Below are positions 1-7,569 of a stretch of DNA of 64,000 bases, piece by piece. Source of the stretch: JAMQKA01 sp031569985. Lineage in GTDB: Bacteria; Bacteroidota; Rhodothermia; Balneolales; Balneolaceae. Under the pieces are notes generated by a model. The model did no database searches and was not told the origin of the DNA. It saw only the letters and a list, made by a program, of their open reading frames with translations. The DNA lies in assembly GCF_031569985.1 (NCBI RefSeq), contig NZ_JAMQKA010000022.1, positions 23,251 to 87,250 on the forward strand, read 5' to 3'. Position numbers and translations under genes: made by a program. Numbering within the stretch: position 1 is the stretch's first letter; each line of letters starts with the position of its first letter.

Positions 1-211
1 TACTTTCATATTCCGGATTTTGGGCATCGCCGGCCCGGTCATTTCCGGGACAAAGATAGCATTTGGGATCGTACTCCGGTTTTTTGTCTTTTGCTTCCTC
101 CTCTTCCTTACCCTGCCAGGGGCGTTTTGCCCGGTGCGGACTCACCTGTATCCATTCGCCCGTGAGGGGATTTAATCTGCGGTGTGGGTGTTCTGAAAAA
201 TCGAGATCCAT
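1..211 (-). CDS. galT: Galactose-1-phosphate uridylyltransferase, N-terminal part (cut by window edge)
   Basis: Only the first 70 codons are present; the gene runs off the left edge. The translation begins MDLDFSEHPHRRLNPLTGEW and continues with a KRPWQG segment and a CYLCPGN motif. These are hallmarks of the GalT N-terminal domain, in which the CxxC pair helps bind metal. GalT exchanges UMP between UDP-glucose and galactose-1-phosphate in the cytoplasmic Leloir pathway. The start is the ATG at 209-211, 16 bases after the galK stop, so galK and galT form one operon behind the symporter. The C-terminal catalytic HPH motif lies outside the window. Confidence 0.93.
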   Translation of the reverse strand, partial: MDLDFSEHPHRRLNPLTGEWIQVSPHRAKRPWQGKEEEEAKDKKPEYDPKCYLCPGNDRAGDAQNPEYES

Positions 212-227
212 ATCTAAAATTTTTTGT

Positions 228-1406
228 TCAGTTTTTTTCCTGCGTTGCCTCTACAATACCTGCTCCTGCCCCGATGCGGGTGCGATAAATTTCAATTTCT
301 CTTCCCAAACGCTCATTATACCGCTGCTTCATGGTCCTGGAAAACGACTCGATCTCGGCTTTCTCAACCAGGTTGATGGTGCATCCGCCAAATCCACCAC
401 CCATCATCCGAGATCCCAGCACGCCCTCAATTTCCCTTGCTTCTTCCACCAGGATATCCAGCTCTTCGCAGCTGACTTCATACATATTACTCAACCCATG
501 GTGGGAACCGTACATCCGCTGGCCAAAACGTTCAATATCCCCTTTTTCGAGGTCAGAACAAGCTTGTTCAACGCGATTATTTTCTTCAATCACGTATCTG
601 CATCGCTTGTAAATCACCGGCTCCATCTCCCCCTCATGAGCTTCCAGCAGTTCAAGGCTCACATCCCGCAGACTTTCAACAGAATCATCATATTGGGCCA
701 GGATTTCAACACCCTTTTCACACTGTTTGCGGCGAATATTATACTCTGAGGTTGCCAGTTCGCGGCGTATTTTGGTGTCGCACAGCACAATGTGAATATC
801 ATCCTGTTTGAAGGGATACAGTTCATATTCCAGGGAACGGCAATCGAGCTTCAGGGCATGATCATCCTCCCCGTGGATATTAACAAACTGGTCCATGATA
901 CCGCACTGAACACCTACAAACTCATTTTCCACTTTCTGTCCCAGCAGGGCGCGATCTCGTTTAGGAATATCCAGGTCATAGATTTCGGCAACTCCCGTGA
1001 TGATACCGCCTTCAAAAGCCGCCGACGAGGAGAGTCCGGCACCAATAGGAATATTACCACCGAAAACGCAATCAAAGCCCCCGAATTCAAAGCCGTTCAA
1101 CTGGAGTTCAGCTATAACTCCCAAGATGTAGTCAGGCCACCCTTTCCCGGTTTTGCTCAGTGGATCATCCAGATGATAGTGATGCGTTTCCCCTTTATCG
1201 ACAGCTACCATATTGATCTCCCGGTTATCATTGGGAGCAATGGCAACCACAATTACTTTATCAATGGCCGCTGGCAACACAAACCCATCATTATAATCAG
1301 TATGCTCACCGATCAGGTTTACCCTGCCGGGAGATTTCACCAATATAAAATCGTCATGAAAACGACTGCTGAATTCTGATTCTATTTTTTCAACTAACTG
1401 CTTCAT
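228..1406 (-). CDS. galK: Galactokinase
   Basis: Cytoplasmic enzyme that phosphorylates galactose to galactose-1-phosphate with ATP. The 392-residue length is normal for the family. The galactokinase signature GRVNLIGEHTDYN sits at residues 27-39, the GHMP-kinase ATP-binding loop IGAGLSSSAA around 121-130, a CGIMDQF segment holding the probable catalytic Asp in the middle, and GGGFGGCTI near the C-terminus. It lies 26 bases downstream of the symporter gene and 16 bases before galT, so transport and the first two Leloir steps are probably co-transcribed. No frameshift or missing motif was seen. Confidence 0.97.
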   Translation of the reverse strand: MKQLVEKIESEFSSRFHDDFILVKSPGRVNLIGEHTDYNDGFVLPAAIDKVIVVAIAPNDNREINMVAVDKGETHHYHLDDPLSKTGKGWPDYILGVIAELQLNGFEFGGFDCVFGGNIPIGAGLSSSAAFEGGIITGVAEIYDLDIPKRDRALLGQKVENEFVGVQCGIMDQFVNIHGEDDHALKLDCRSLEYELYPFKQDDIHIVLCDTKIRRELATSEYNIRRKQCEKGVEILAQYDDSVESLRDVSLELLEAHEGEMEPVIYKRCRYVIEENNRVEQACSDLEKGDIERFGQRMYGSHHGLSNMYEVSCEELDILVEEAREIEGVLGSRMMGGGFGGCTINLVEKAEIESFSRTMKQRYNERLGREIEIYRTRIGAGAGIVEATQEKN

Positions 1407-1432
1407 TGTACAAATAATTCTAAGAGTTTGGT

Positions 1433-3070
1433 TTACCAGAACACGGCGTACAGTACGGCTACCAACACAAGGATGATGTAGGCCCCGATGTTAAAGGCCG
1501 GCCCGGTTTTAAACATTTCTGCCGTAGTATGAATAGCTTTGGGATCTTCATCATGAGGATTTGTCGTCAAGCTAACGCCCGCGATAATTGCGATCGTGGC
1601 AATCAGGGTATAAAACATCTGATCCAAAAAGGGTAGTTGAACAGCAGGGGTTTTCAAAAACAGGGCGATTACGATAGAAGAAATGACTCCGTATATAGCC
1701 CCTTTGGAAGTCGTCTTCTTCCAGAATAAACCCATAAGAAACACTGCGAGTATGCCCGGGCTAACCATTCCGGTGTATTCTTGGATATACTGGAAAACCT
1801 GTGGTACGCTCTGCAGTTGTGGCGCCATCACTACGGCCACGATCAGCGCTATTCCAGCGGTAATTCTTCCCATGTTCACCGTTTGCCTGTCTGTTGCCTC
1901 TCGATTGATATATGGGATATAGATATCCATTGTAAATATGGTAGCAACCGAATTAAGCATCGAGGCCATGGATGATACAATGGCTGCCGCAAGTGCTGCC
2001 ACTACCAATCCCAAAAAGCCGGGTGAAAGAAATACCCTCATAAGCCATGGATAGGCATTATCGTATTGAACTCCGCCTCCATCCCTGGAAAAAGCATCTA
2101 CGACACCAGCAATCTGGGTAGTGCCTTCGGGCTGATTATACAACACGTACACGACGATACCGGGAATAACGACGATCAAAGGAATAATCAACTTTAAAAA
2201 CCCGGCAAATATAATCCCCTTTTGTGATTCCTTGAGTGACTTTGCAGCCAATGTTCGCTGGATGATATACTGGTTAAATCCCCAGTAATAGAGATTGGCG
2301 ACCCACAAGCCACCGATCAACACCGCTATACCGGGTAAATTGCTAAACTCCGGGTTCGATTGGTCCAGGATCATGGTAAACTTTTCTCCGGCTACATCAT
2401 AAATATGAGCCAGGCCGTTAAGGATGCCTCCCTCCGGGGTTACATTACTGAGACCTGCAATGGTAACCACCAAACCGCCCAAAACCAGTAGCCCGACTTG
2501 TAATACATCAGTCCATGCAACAGCTGCCAGCCCACCATACAACGAATAGGCGGCGGCAATTGCGGATAAGCCGATAAGCGCATATGTCATGAAGCTCCCA
2601 TCGCCCGTGCCCATGATAGTATCAAGGGATAATGCTCCGAGGTAGAGTACAGTTGTAAGATTTACGAATACAAACAATGCAATCCAGAATACAGCTAAAA
2701 TCGTTTTCAGCGTGGTATTAAAACGCTGCTCTACAAACTCCGGAATGGTAAAAATTTTCTTTTCAATGAAGATTGGGAGAAAATATTTACCCACGATTAT
2801 CAAGGTGACGGCCGCCATCCACTCGTAGGAAGCGATGGCAAGGCCGACGGCAAATCCGGACCCCGACATCCCGATAATTTGCTCAGCTGAAATATTAGCT
2901 GCAATCAGCGAAGCCCCGATCGCCCACCACGGAAGTGATTTACCGGCAAGAAAATAGTCCTCGGCATTTTTCTGATGCCCTTCCTTGTCCCGTGAAACCC
3001 AAAGTCCAATTGCCACAATGACAACCGCATAAAGACTGAATACTATGTAGTCGAGCGTAGTAAATCCCAT
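1433..3070 (-). CDS. Na+/galactose symporter of the SSS family (vSGLT-like)
   Basis: Inner-membrane sodium-coupled sugar transporter, 545 residues with the many hydrophobic segments expected of a 14-helix SSS protein. The match to Vibrio vSGLT, as I recall its sequence, is extensive: EDYFLAGKSLPWWAIGASL near residue 40, SAEQIIGMSGSG, ASYEWM, LWVANLYYWGFNQY, LAAAIVSSMASMLNS, and QYIQEYTG followed by SPGILAVFLMGLFWKK. The Gln, Glu, Asn, Lys and Gln side chains that contact galactose in vSGLT, and the gate Tyr, appear in the same local contexts (EQIIGM, YEWM, ANLYYW, FLKLI, YIQEYTG). Galactose is therefore the likeliest substrate. It is the first gene of the galK-galT operon, with a putative LacI-type operator about 220 bases upstream. 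Confidence 0.93.
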   Translation of the reverse strand: MGFTTLDYIVFSLYAVVIVAIGLWVSRDKEGHQKNAEDYFLAGKSLPWWAIGASLIAANISAEQIIGMSGSGFAVGLAIASYEWMAAVTLIIVGKYFLPIFIEKKIFTIPEFVEQRFNTTLKTILAVFWIALFVFVNLTTVLYLGALSLDTIMGTGDGSFMTYALIGLSAIAAAYSLYGGLAAVAWTDVLQVGLLVLGGLVVTIAGLSNVTPEGGILNGLAHIYDVAGEKFTMILDQSNPEFSNLPGIAVLIGGLWVANLYYWGFNQYIIQRTLAAKSLKESQKGIIFAGFLKLIIPLIVVIPGIVVYVLYNQPEGTTQIAGVVDAFSRDGGGVQYDNAYPWLMRVFLSPGFLGLVVAALAAAIVSSMASMLNSVATIFTMDIYIPYINREATDRQTVNMGRITAGIALIVAVVMAPQLQSVPQVFQYIQEYTGMVSPGILAVFLMGLFWKKTTSKGAIYGVISSIVIALFLKTPAVQLPFLDQMFYTLIATIAIIAGVSLTTNPHDEDPKAIHTTAEMFKTGPAFNIGAYIILVLVAVLYAVFW

Positions 3071-3292
3071 AAATCAATGAATTAAATTTATTGGCTGACA
3101 CAGCCGTACAGTTACACGTTCCGTGAGGATTGCGATCTGGAATTGAGCGAACTGATCATAGTTAAGCAAAGTAAAAAAACGAGCAACCCCGTAACACCAG
3201 ATCAGGCAATAAGCTAAATTTATAAACTCAATTGACTGAACAAAAAAAACCCTCGGGTGATACTAAAACAACCCTTTAAACAACACTCATAA

Positions 3293-3306
3293 TGTTAACG
3301 ATAACA
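3293..3306. promoter_or_regulatory. Putative LacI-family operator upstream of the galactose operon
   Basis: The sequence is TGTTAACGATAACA, an imperfect palindrome centred on CG, the usual architecture of LacI-family operators. It fits TGTTANCGNTAACA, shared with sites at 4563, 34056 and (one mismatch) 61815. It lies in the 301-base gap 3071-3371 between the enolase-like gene and the symporter, about 220 bases from the symporter start. The rest of this gap is AT-rich, and I see no gene in it. The assignment to the LacI protein at 35973-36995 is inference. Confidence 0.65.
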
Positions 3307-3371
3307 CATCAATTAAACAAAGGTAAAATTAACATTGCCGGAGATCCTATCTTTCTAAACAGGATATTTAG

Positions 3372-4520
3372 TTATCGGCTAATCAATTTCATTCCAAATC
3401 CAGGTTCCGATGATGGCGTAAGCTTGCCTTCATTCAGCTCATAATCGCCGAAATCAATATCATCAGAGTCACAGGTAACTCCTTCAATGGTCGGAGTATT
3501 TCCAAGTCCACCTGCAAGGTGTGTCAGTCTGGGCATCAGTTTTCGCCAGGCTGTAAATCCATATCCGGCGATATCGGTAAGATGAAAATCCAGGATTCGT
3601 TTTTGACAAAGATCCATTAGCAGTTCATGATCCGGATTTGCTTCTCCGTCTGAGAGGAATGTTTCAATGCCGTTGGTCAGCATCCATTTTCGCAGCTCCA
3701 AGTAGTCTCTATGGTTTTCATGAAAGGGTTCCTCAAACCAGAACAGATCGACATCCCCAATTCCTTCCAGGTAAGTAATCGTATCCTCAAGATTATAACC
3801 GTTATTAGCGTCGACCAAAATATCGCAGTCGGGAAAGTTTTCCGCCACAAGCCTGGTAACTTCGATATCACGCTTCATCCCTTCATCATGTGGCATCCAC
3901 TTGTTACCGCGACCAATTTTAAGTTTGAACTGTCGGTATCCCACATCATAATCGTATTTACACTCCTCGATGATTTTATCGACCCCGGCTGGATTGTCGG
4001 CAGGTTCCAGGTCATCAAAGTAGATCATCCCGCTGTAGCAGTTGGTGATAAAAGGTGTCTTGCGACCCAGCAGCTCGTAAACCGGCTGTTCAAGGATTTT
4101 TCCCGCCAAGTCGTGCAGTGGAATATCAAACGCTTCTGCCCGATCATCGATAATTCCAACGGATGGATCAAATAACTCTGGTATAGCTTTGCCTTTTATA
4201 TATTTGCCAGCCTGTTCCCGCTCATCTCCCCAAGCCTGCAGCATACCCAATCCGGGGATCCCTTTATCGGTATGGATAATTCCAACATCAATCGTAGGAC
4301 CAAAGCCATGGATATCGAGTTGCGCATTTTTTCCCACTTGCCGCGGATAGTTGAGCTTTACCTCTCGAAACTCTATCTCCGAGATGGTATGGTTTGCTAA
4401 TTTTGAAGCTTGATCTACTTTCTTGCTGTCTTGGGGTCCCACACCTGATGAAAATACTTTTCCTGCCGCTGCTGCCCCAGTTCCAGCGGTTAGCAGCTGG
4501 AGAAAGTTTTGCCTTTTCAT
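3372..4520 (-). CDS. Enolase-superfamily (mandelate racemase/muconate lactonizing type) enzyme with export-like N-terminus
   Basis: The protein has 382 residues. The superfamily catalytic core is visible in order: FKLKIGRG (Lys motif on the second strand), DILVDANNGYN and LFWFEEPF (metal-binding Asp and Glu), then SDGEANPD (third metal ligand region). Enzymes of this group abstract a proton next to a carboxylate, as in sugar-acid dehydratases and the 3,6-anhydrogalactonate cycloisomerase of algal galactan breakdown. The exact substrate cannot be read from sequence. The N-terminus MKRQNFLQLLTAGTG resembles the Bacteroidota Tat-type leader but has Arg-Gln instead of twin Arg. Export would be odd for a normally cytosolic enzyme. 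It sits between FGE and the galactose operon and has its own operator-like site 43 bases upstream. Confidence 0.82.
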   Translation of the reverse strand: MKRQNFLQLLTAGTGAAAAGKVFSSGVGPQDSKKVDQASKLANHTISEIEFREVKLNYPRQVGKNAQLDIHGFGPTIDVGIIHTDKGIPGLGMLQAWGDEREQAGKYIKGKAIPELFDPSVGIIDDRAEAFDIPLHDLAGKILEQPVYELLGRKTPFITNCYSGMIYFDDLEPADNPAGVDKIIEECKYDYDVGYRQFKLKIGRGNKWMPHDEGMKRDIEVTRLVAENFPDCDILVDANNGYNLEDTITYLEGIGDVDLFWFEEPFHENHRDYLELRKWMLTNGIETFLSDGEANPDHELLMDLCQKRILDFHLTDIAGYGFTAWRKLMPRLTHLAGGLGNTPTIEGVTCDSDDIDFGDYELNEGKLTPSSEPGFGMKLISR

Positions 4521-4562
4521 AATCTATCCCTGTTTAATTAATCCCTTTGATTAGGCCTGTAG

Positions 4563-4576
4563 TGTTAGCGGTAACA
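4563..4576. promoter_or_regulatory. Putative LacI-family operator upstream of the enolase-like gene
   Basis: TGTTAGCGGTAACA fits the TGTTANCGNTAACA pattern exactly. It lies in the 122-base gap between the FGE and enolase-like genes, 43 bases upstream of the latter's start codon, where a repressor could block a promoter. Confidence 0.68.
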
Positions 4577-4642
4577 AGCTCTACTTTAAAATATTAGAAA
4601 TAACTCCCTTTGCAATAGTTTCTCTCCTTCACACTTTTTTAT

Positions 4643-5602
4643 TTAGGCGTCTTTGGCGCAGCGAAAACCCATATTGCCGGTAGAGCTGTCGGGCGTATTA
4701 GCCGTCCGGGCCGCCACACGATAGCGATTGCAATATGATCTATGACAAAGGTAAGATCCGCCGCGGATAACCCTGGCTTCCCCTGCCCCTGGTCCTTTGG
4801 GATTGTCATTAACTCTAAGCAGCGGGTAGGAAGAGCTAAACCAGTCGGAACACCATTCCCACACGTTGCCGGCCATGTTGTAGAGTCCGTACCCATTGGG
4901 CTGGAATGCATCGACCGGGGCTGTTCCCACGAATCCATCCTCTTCGGTATTGTGTCCTGGAAATTCGCCCTGCCAGATGTTGCAACGGTGTTCGCCCTCC
5001 GGGATCAGCCGATCACCCCAGGGATATGTTTTTTGTTGCAGCCCTCCACGTGCCGCGTATTCCCATTCTGCTTCAGTGGGCAATCGTTTACCCGCCCACT
5101 TGCAATAGGCCATAGCATCATTCCAGGTAACATGGACCACCGGGTGCTCCATCCGATCATTGACATGGCTGCCAGGACCTTCCGGCCGGTTCCATCTTGC
5201 TCCCTCAATACCTTTCCACCACGGCGTATCGGGTGGGGAGCTGGGATTTTTCTTTATAATTTTTTGGGGAATAAAATCCCTGAATACAAATGACCAGCCA
5301 AAACGTTCGGCTTCGGTTTTATACCCGGTTTCATGAATAAATCGGCTGAACTGCCTGTTAGTTACAGCCATTGTATCCATATAGAAAGAGTCGATTTTCA
5401 CCTCGCGCACCGGACCTTCTCCATCTTGGGGAAATCCCTCATCCGTATCAGTCCCCATCAAAAAGGTGTCGCCTTCGATCAATGTCATGCCACCTTTCTC
5501 ACTTTCTCCACTGCCGCAAAACTCATTAGACAAGCCCTTTTTATTAGCTGATGATGTCCCACGGGAGGGAGAACAACAGCCACTATTTTCTTTTGTACCC
5601 AT
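4643..5602 (-). CDS. Formylglycine-generating enzyme (aerobic sulfatase maturase)
   Basis: FGE oxidises the Cys of CxPxR in sulfatases to C-alpha-formylglycine, using oxygen and copper. The 319-residue protein is a full FGE/SUMF1 fold: MGTDTDEG near the start, HPVVHVTWNDA, LPTEAEWEYAARGG, NIWQGEFPGHNT, and the diagnostic GGSYLCHRSYCNRYR with the active-site Cys pair at 286 and 291. Both cysteines separate true FGE from other SUMF1-like proteins that lack them. Six CxPxR sulfatases in this window are obvious clients. No signal peptide is evident. An oddity is CSPSR at residues 10-14, a sulfatase-type formylglycine motif inside FGE's own N-terminal extension. Confidence 0.95.
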   Translation of the reverse strand: MGTKENSGCCSPSRGTSSANKKGLSNEFCGSGESEKGGMTLIEGDTFLMGTDTDEGFPQDGEGPVREVKIDSFYMDTMAVTNRQFSRFIHETGYKTEAERFGWSFVFRDFIPQKIIKKNPSSPPDTPWWKGIEGARWNRPEGPGSHVNDRMEHPVVHVTWNDAMAYCKWAGKRLPTEAEWEYAARGGLQQKTYPWGDRLIPEGEHRCNIWQGEFPGHNTEEDGFVGTAPVDAFQPNGYGLYNMAGNVWEWCSDWFSSSYPLLRVNDNPKGPGAGEARVIRGGSYLCHRSYCNRYRVAARTANTPDSSTGNMGFRCAKDA

Positions 5603-5686
5603 ATTTTGGATCGCCTTTTTGAATTTTACACTTCAGGAATATTCATAATCAGATATCATCCACTCCCCGATTTAAACAGCCTTGAT

Positions 5687-5707
5687 GTCATCCTGAACTT
5701 GTTTCAG
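5687..5707. repeat. Fragment resembling a dispersed intergenic repeat
   Basis: The stretch GTCATCCTGAACTTGTTTCA resembles a repeat word scattered through intergenic regions of many bacterial genomes. It lies in the gene-free interval 5603-5939, upstream of FGE and next to the IS element. The rest of the interval is AT-rich with no coding sequence, RNA gene or clear terminator. Only one copy is visible here, so calling it a repeat rests on memory of other genomes. Confidence 0.35.
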
Positions 5708-5944
5708 CCTGATATATTTTTGTTAATAATTTTATTTATATCTACAAATATATGGTTAGTGAGGAGTATAGTATTTTTTAAATTTTGCTGTGTCCAATTA
5801 ATTGCGGATAACATTGGGGTAACAAAATTTGTTGGAAAACTTGATAGGAAATCATACAAATATGATAATGGTAGTAGTATGTAGTATTTATCTTGCCCAA
5901 AAGTAGTTTTTATGATTAAAAATAATCAATTTACCTACTTATTA

Positions 5945-7094
5945 ACTGAAGTTACGCAGCAATTAAGCTGTTAAGTAGTCATATTTCTGAGGGGATGTGG
6001 ATAACTTGCCCATGCTGTTTAGGGCATGGCGGGTCGCCTCCACCCATATTTGGCTTTTCAAGGCAAAATGATTCATTCGGTTTTTGAGCTTAAGCTTCTC
6101 GAGTTTCACATAGCTGATGATAGCCGCTATGCAATGCGCTTGTTGGGTTGCCGGGGTATGAGCCGGAGAATCTCCCAAGCTGCTACATTGTTTGATCGAC
6201 TTGTGGTACTCCTCGGTTTTCCATCGTTTTTGATAGATCCCGATCATCTCGGATGCACTCAACGTCAAGTCACTGGCCACCAAGTACCGAACCCCTTCAG
6301 AATCATCTTCGTTTTTGAAGACTTGTTTGATCAATAAGACGGGATCATCCATCCCACGTAACCAAACTTTCAGGGGCTGGTCCCGGCCGGCCAGCGTCTT
6401 GATCAATGTCCAGCATCCAGCCTGTTTATCGGCTTTGCTGAGAGCGGCCAAACGGTTGCTTTTGACCGCCATGACAAAGTCCCGTTGTAAGGTATTGGTA
6501 ATAAACTCCATGTTCTGTTTGCTGGCAAACCAACTATCGGTTGTCACGTAATCAAACCAACAATTTTCCCAGCACACCCGCAGCATCCGGCGAAATAACT
6601 CGTTTTTGGTTACCGGACTACGCCGACGCAACTGTCCCTGCAAGTCGACCACACACTCAGTTTTTCGAATAAACTCTACCCCGATGGGAGTGGTCAACTC
6701 CTCAGTGGTAAGCACCGCTGAGAGAAAGTTAATTCCTTTTACCGTTTGTCCTTTGGTATGATCGTAATGCCAGCAAATCAATTCGTTTTCCTGACTGTAA
6801 GGTTTTTCCTGAATGGTATCATCGACCCCAACAACCACACAATCGCTCGAATCGACCATTTCTTCCACCAATGGCTTGGCTTGCCTCCACAGGCGTTTGG
6901 AATCGATGGTCCCGCCCGCCAACAGCCGGGTAAAACGATCATGGGTTATTTGCCCATGTAACACGTTGGATAGACCCGTGCATGTGGCTTGCGTTGGGGT
7001 AGTTAGCAAATAGTCCGTGTATAAATCCAGCAAGTTTTCCACAATAACCGTCTTTTTACCCTAAAATTTAATACAATCAGTGCGTAACTTCAGT
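5945..7094 (-). mobile_element. Complete insertion sequence with IS4-like DDE transposase
   Basis: The element is 1150 bp. Its ends are 14-bp perfect inverted repeats, ACTGAAGTTACGCA at 5945-5958 and its complement at 7081-7094. The 5-bp sequence TATTA occurs directly outside both ends (5940-5944 and 7095-7099), consistent with a target-site duplication. It contains a single uninterrupted transposase gene. Matching ends, a matching duplication and an intact gene suggest a recent insertion between the FGE gene and the broken TonB-dependent receptor. Confidence 0.88.
5963..7042 (-). CDS. IS4-like DDE transposase
   Basis: The protein has 359 residues and fills the IS. A DDE catalytic set is visible: Asp in VGVDDTIQEK, Asp in TTDSWFAS, and Glu within YQKRWKTEEYHKSIK, which matches the Y-x2-R-x3-E-x6-K (YREK) signature of IS4-type transposases. 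It would cut and rejoin the element ends. The exact family (IS4 or the related IS701 group) was not settled; the 5-bp duplication is shorter than typical for classical IS4. Confidence 0.9.
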   Translation of the reverse strand: MENLLDLYTDYLLTTPTQATCTGLSNVLHGQITHDRFTRLLAGGTIDSKRLWRQAKPLVEEMVDSSDCVVVGVDDTIQEKPYSQENELICWHYDHTKGQTVKGINFLSAVLTTEELTTPIGVEFIRKTECVVDLQGQLRRRSPVTKNELFRRMLRVCWENCWFDYVTTDSWFASKQNMEFITNTLQRDFVMAVKSNRLAALSKADKQAGCWTLIKTLAGRDQPLKVWLRGMDDPVLLIKQVFKNEDDSEGVRYLVASDLTLSASEMIGIYQKRWKTEEYHKSIKQCSSLGDSPAHTPATQQAHCIAAIISYVKLEKLKLKNRMNHFALKSQIWVEATRHALNSMGKLSTSPQKYDYLTA

Positions 7095-7260
7095 TATTAA
7101 TTTTCAACTTGCAGGGAATTTTACTACGCGAAACAAATTTTTCCAGTTAATTGTAGGTGCAAAAATTTGAATGTGCTTACTTAGTCTCACTTCTTAAATA
7201 AGATAATGCAATCGATCTTCAGTCGAATAGATAGAGATAATCGATGACATAAACCTACTG

Positions 7261-7504
7261 AATTAGGGCTTGCTCAAAAAGTCCCGTTAACCTTTTTCGT
7301 GGTCAGAGGTGTTCCTTTTTGTGTGAACACCCTGTTTCGGGATTACCGATTGTAATGTTTTGCAAGGATAATCACTGTATCGGCTGTATCAAATGCAGGG
7401 TAATTTGACAATTACCGGTAAAAACCCTGCATTTCAAACACCCAATTTAAGGTCTAAGTTATTGGTATGTAGATTGTTAGCTTGTTAAAAAGGAAGCCCT
7501 AATT
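7261..7504. repeat. MITE-like 244-bp element with terminal inverted repeats and internal hairpins
   Basis: The gene-free gap 7100-7569 contains a stretch bounded by AATTAGGGCTT (7261-7271) and its exact complement AAGCCCTAATT (7494-7504). Inside are a 7-bp hairpin GGTGTTC/GAACACC (7308-7331) and an 11-bp hairpin AAATGCAGGGT/ACCCTGCATTT (7391-7434). The loop of the second holds an alternative stem, GGTAATT/AATTACC (7399-7416). There is no coding potential. The layout suits a miniature inverted-repeat element or a structured RNA remnant. If the ends are AGGGCTT, the flanking AATT on both sides could be a duplication, but it is palindromic and so ambiguous. Confidence 0.5.
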
Positions 7505-7569
7505 AATAAACTATTTGGTGCTTGAACACTACCATTCCCAAATGATAACTCGTTCAAACATATCCTGTT

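Noticed and set aside
63..749. Long open frame on the plus strand at the left end
   Set aside because: It lies opposite galK and galT, which have clear family motifs; no independent coding signal.
5800..5825. Sequence resembling part of the E. coli lac operator (AATTGCGGATAACATT)
   Set aside because: No dyad partner, and the resemblance is short and probably chance in AT-rich DNA.
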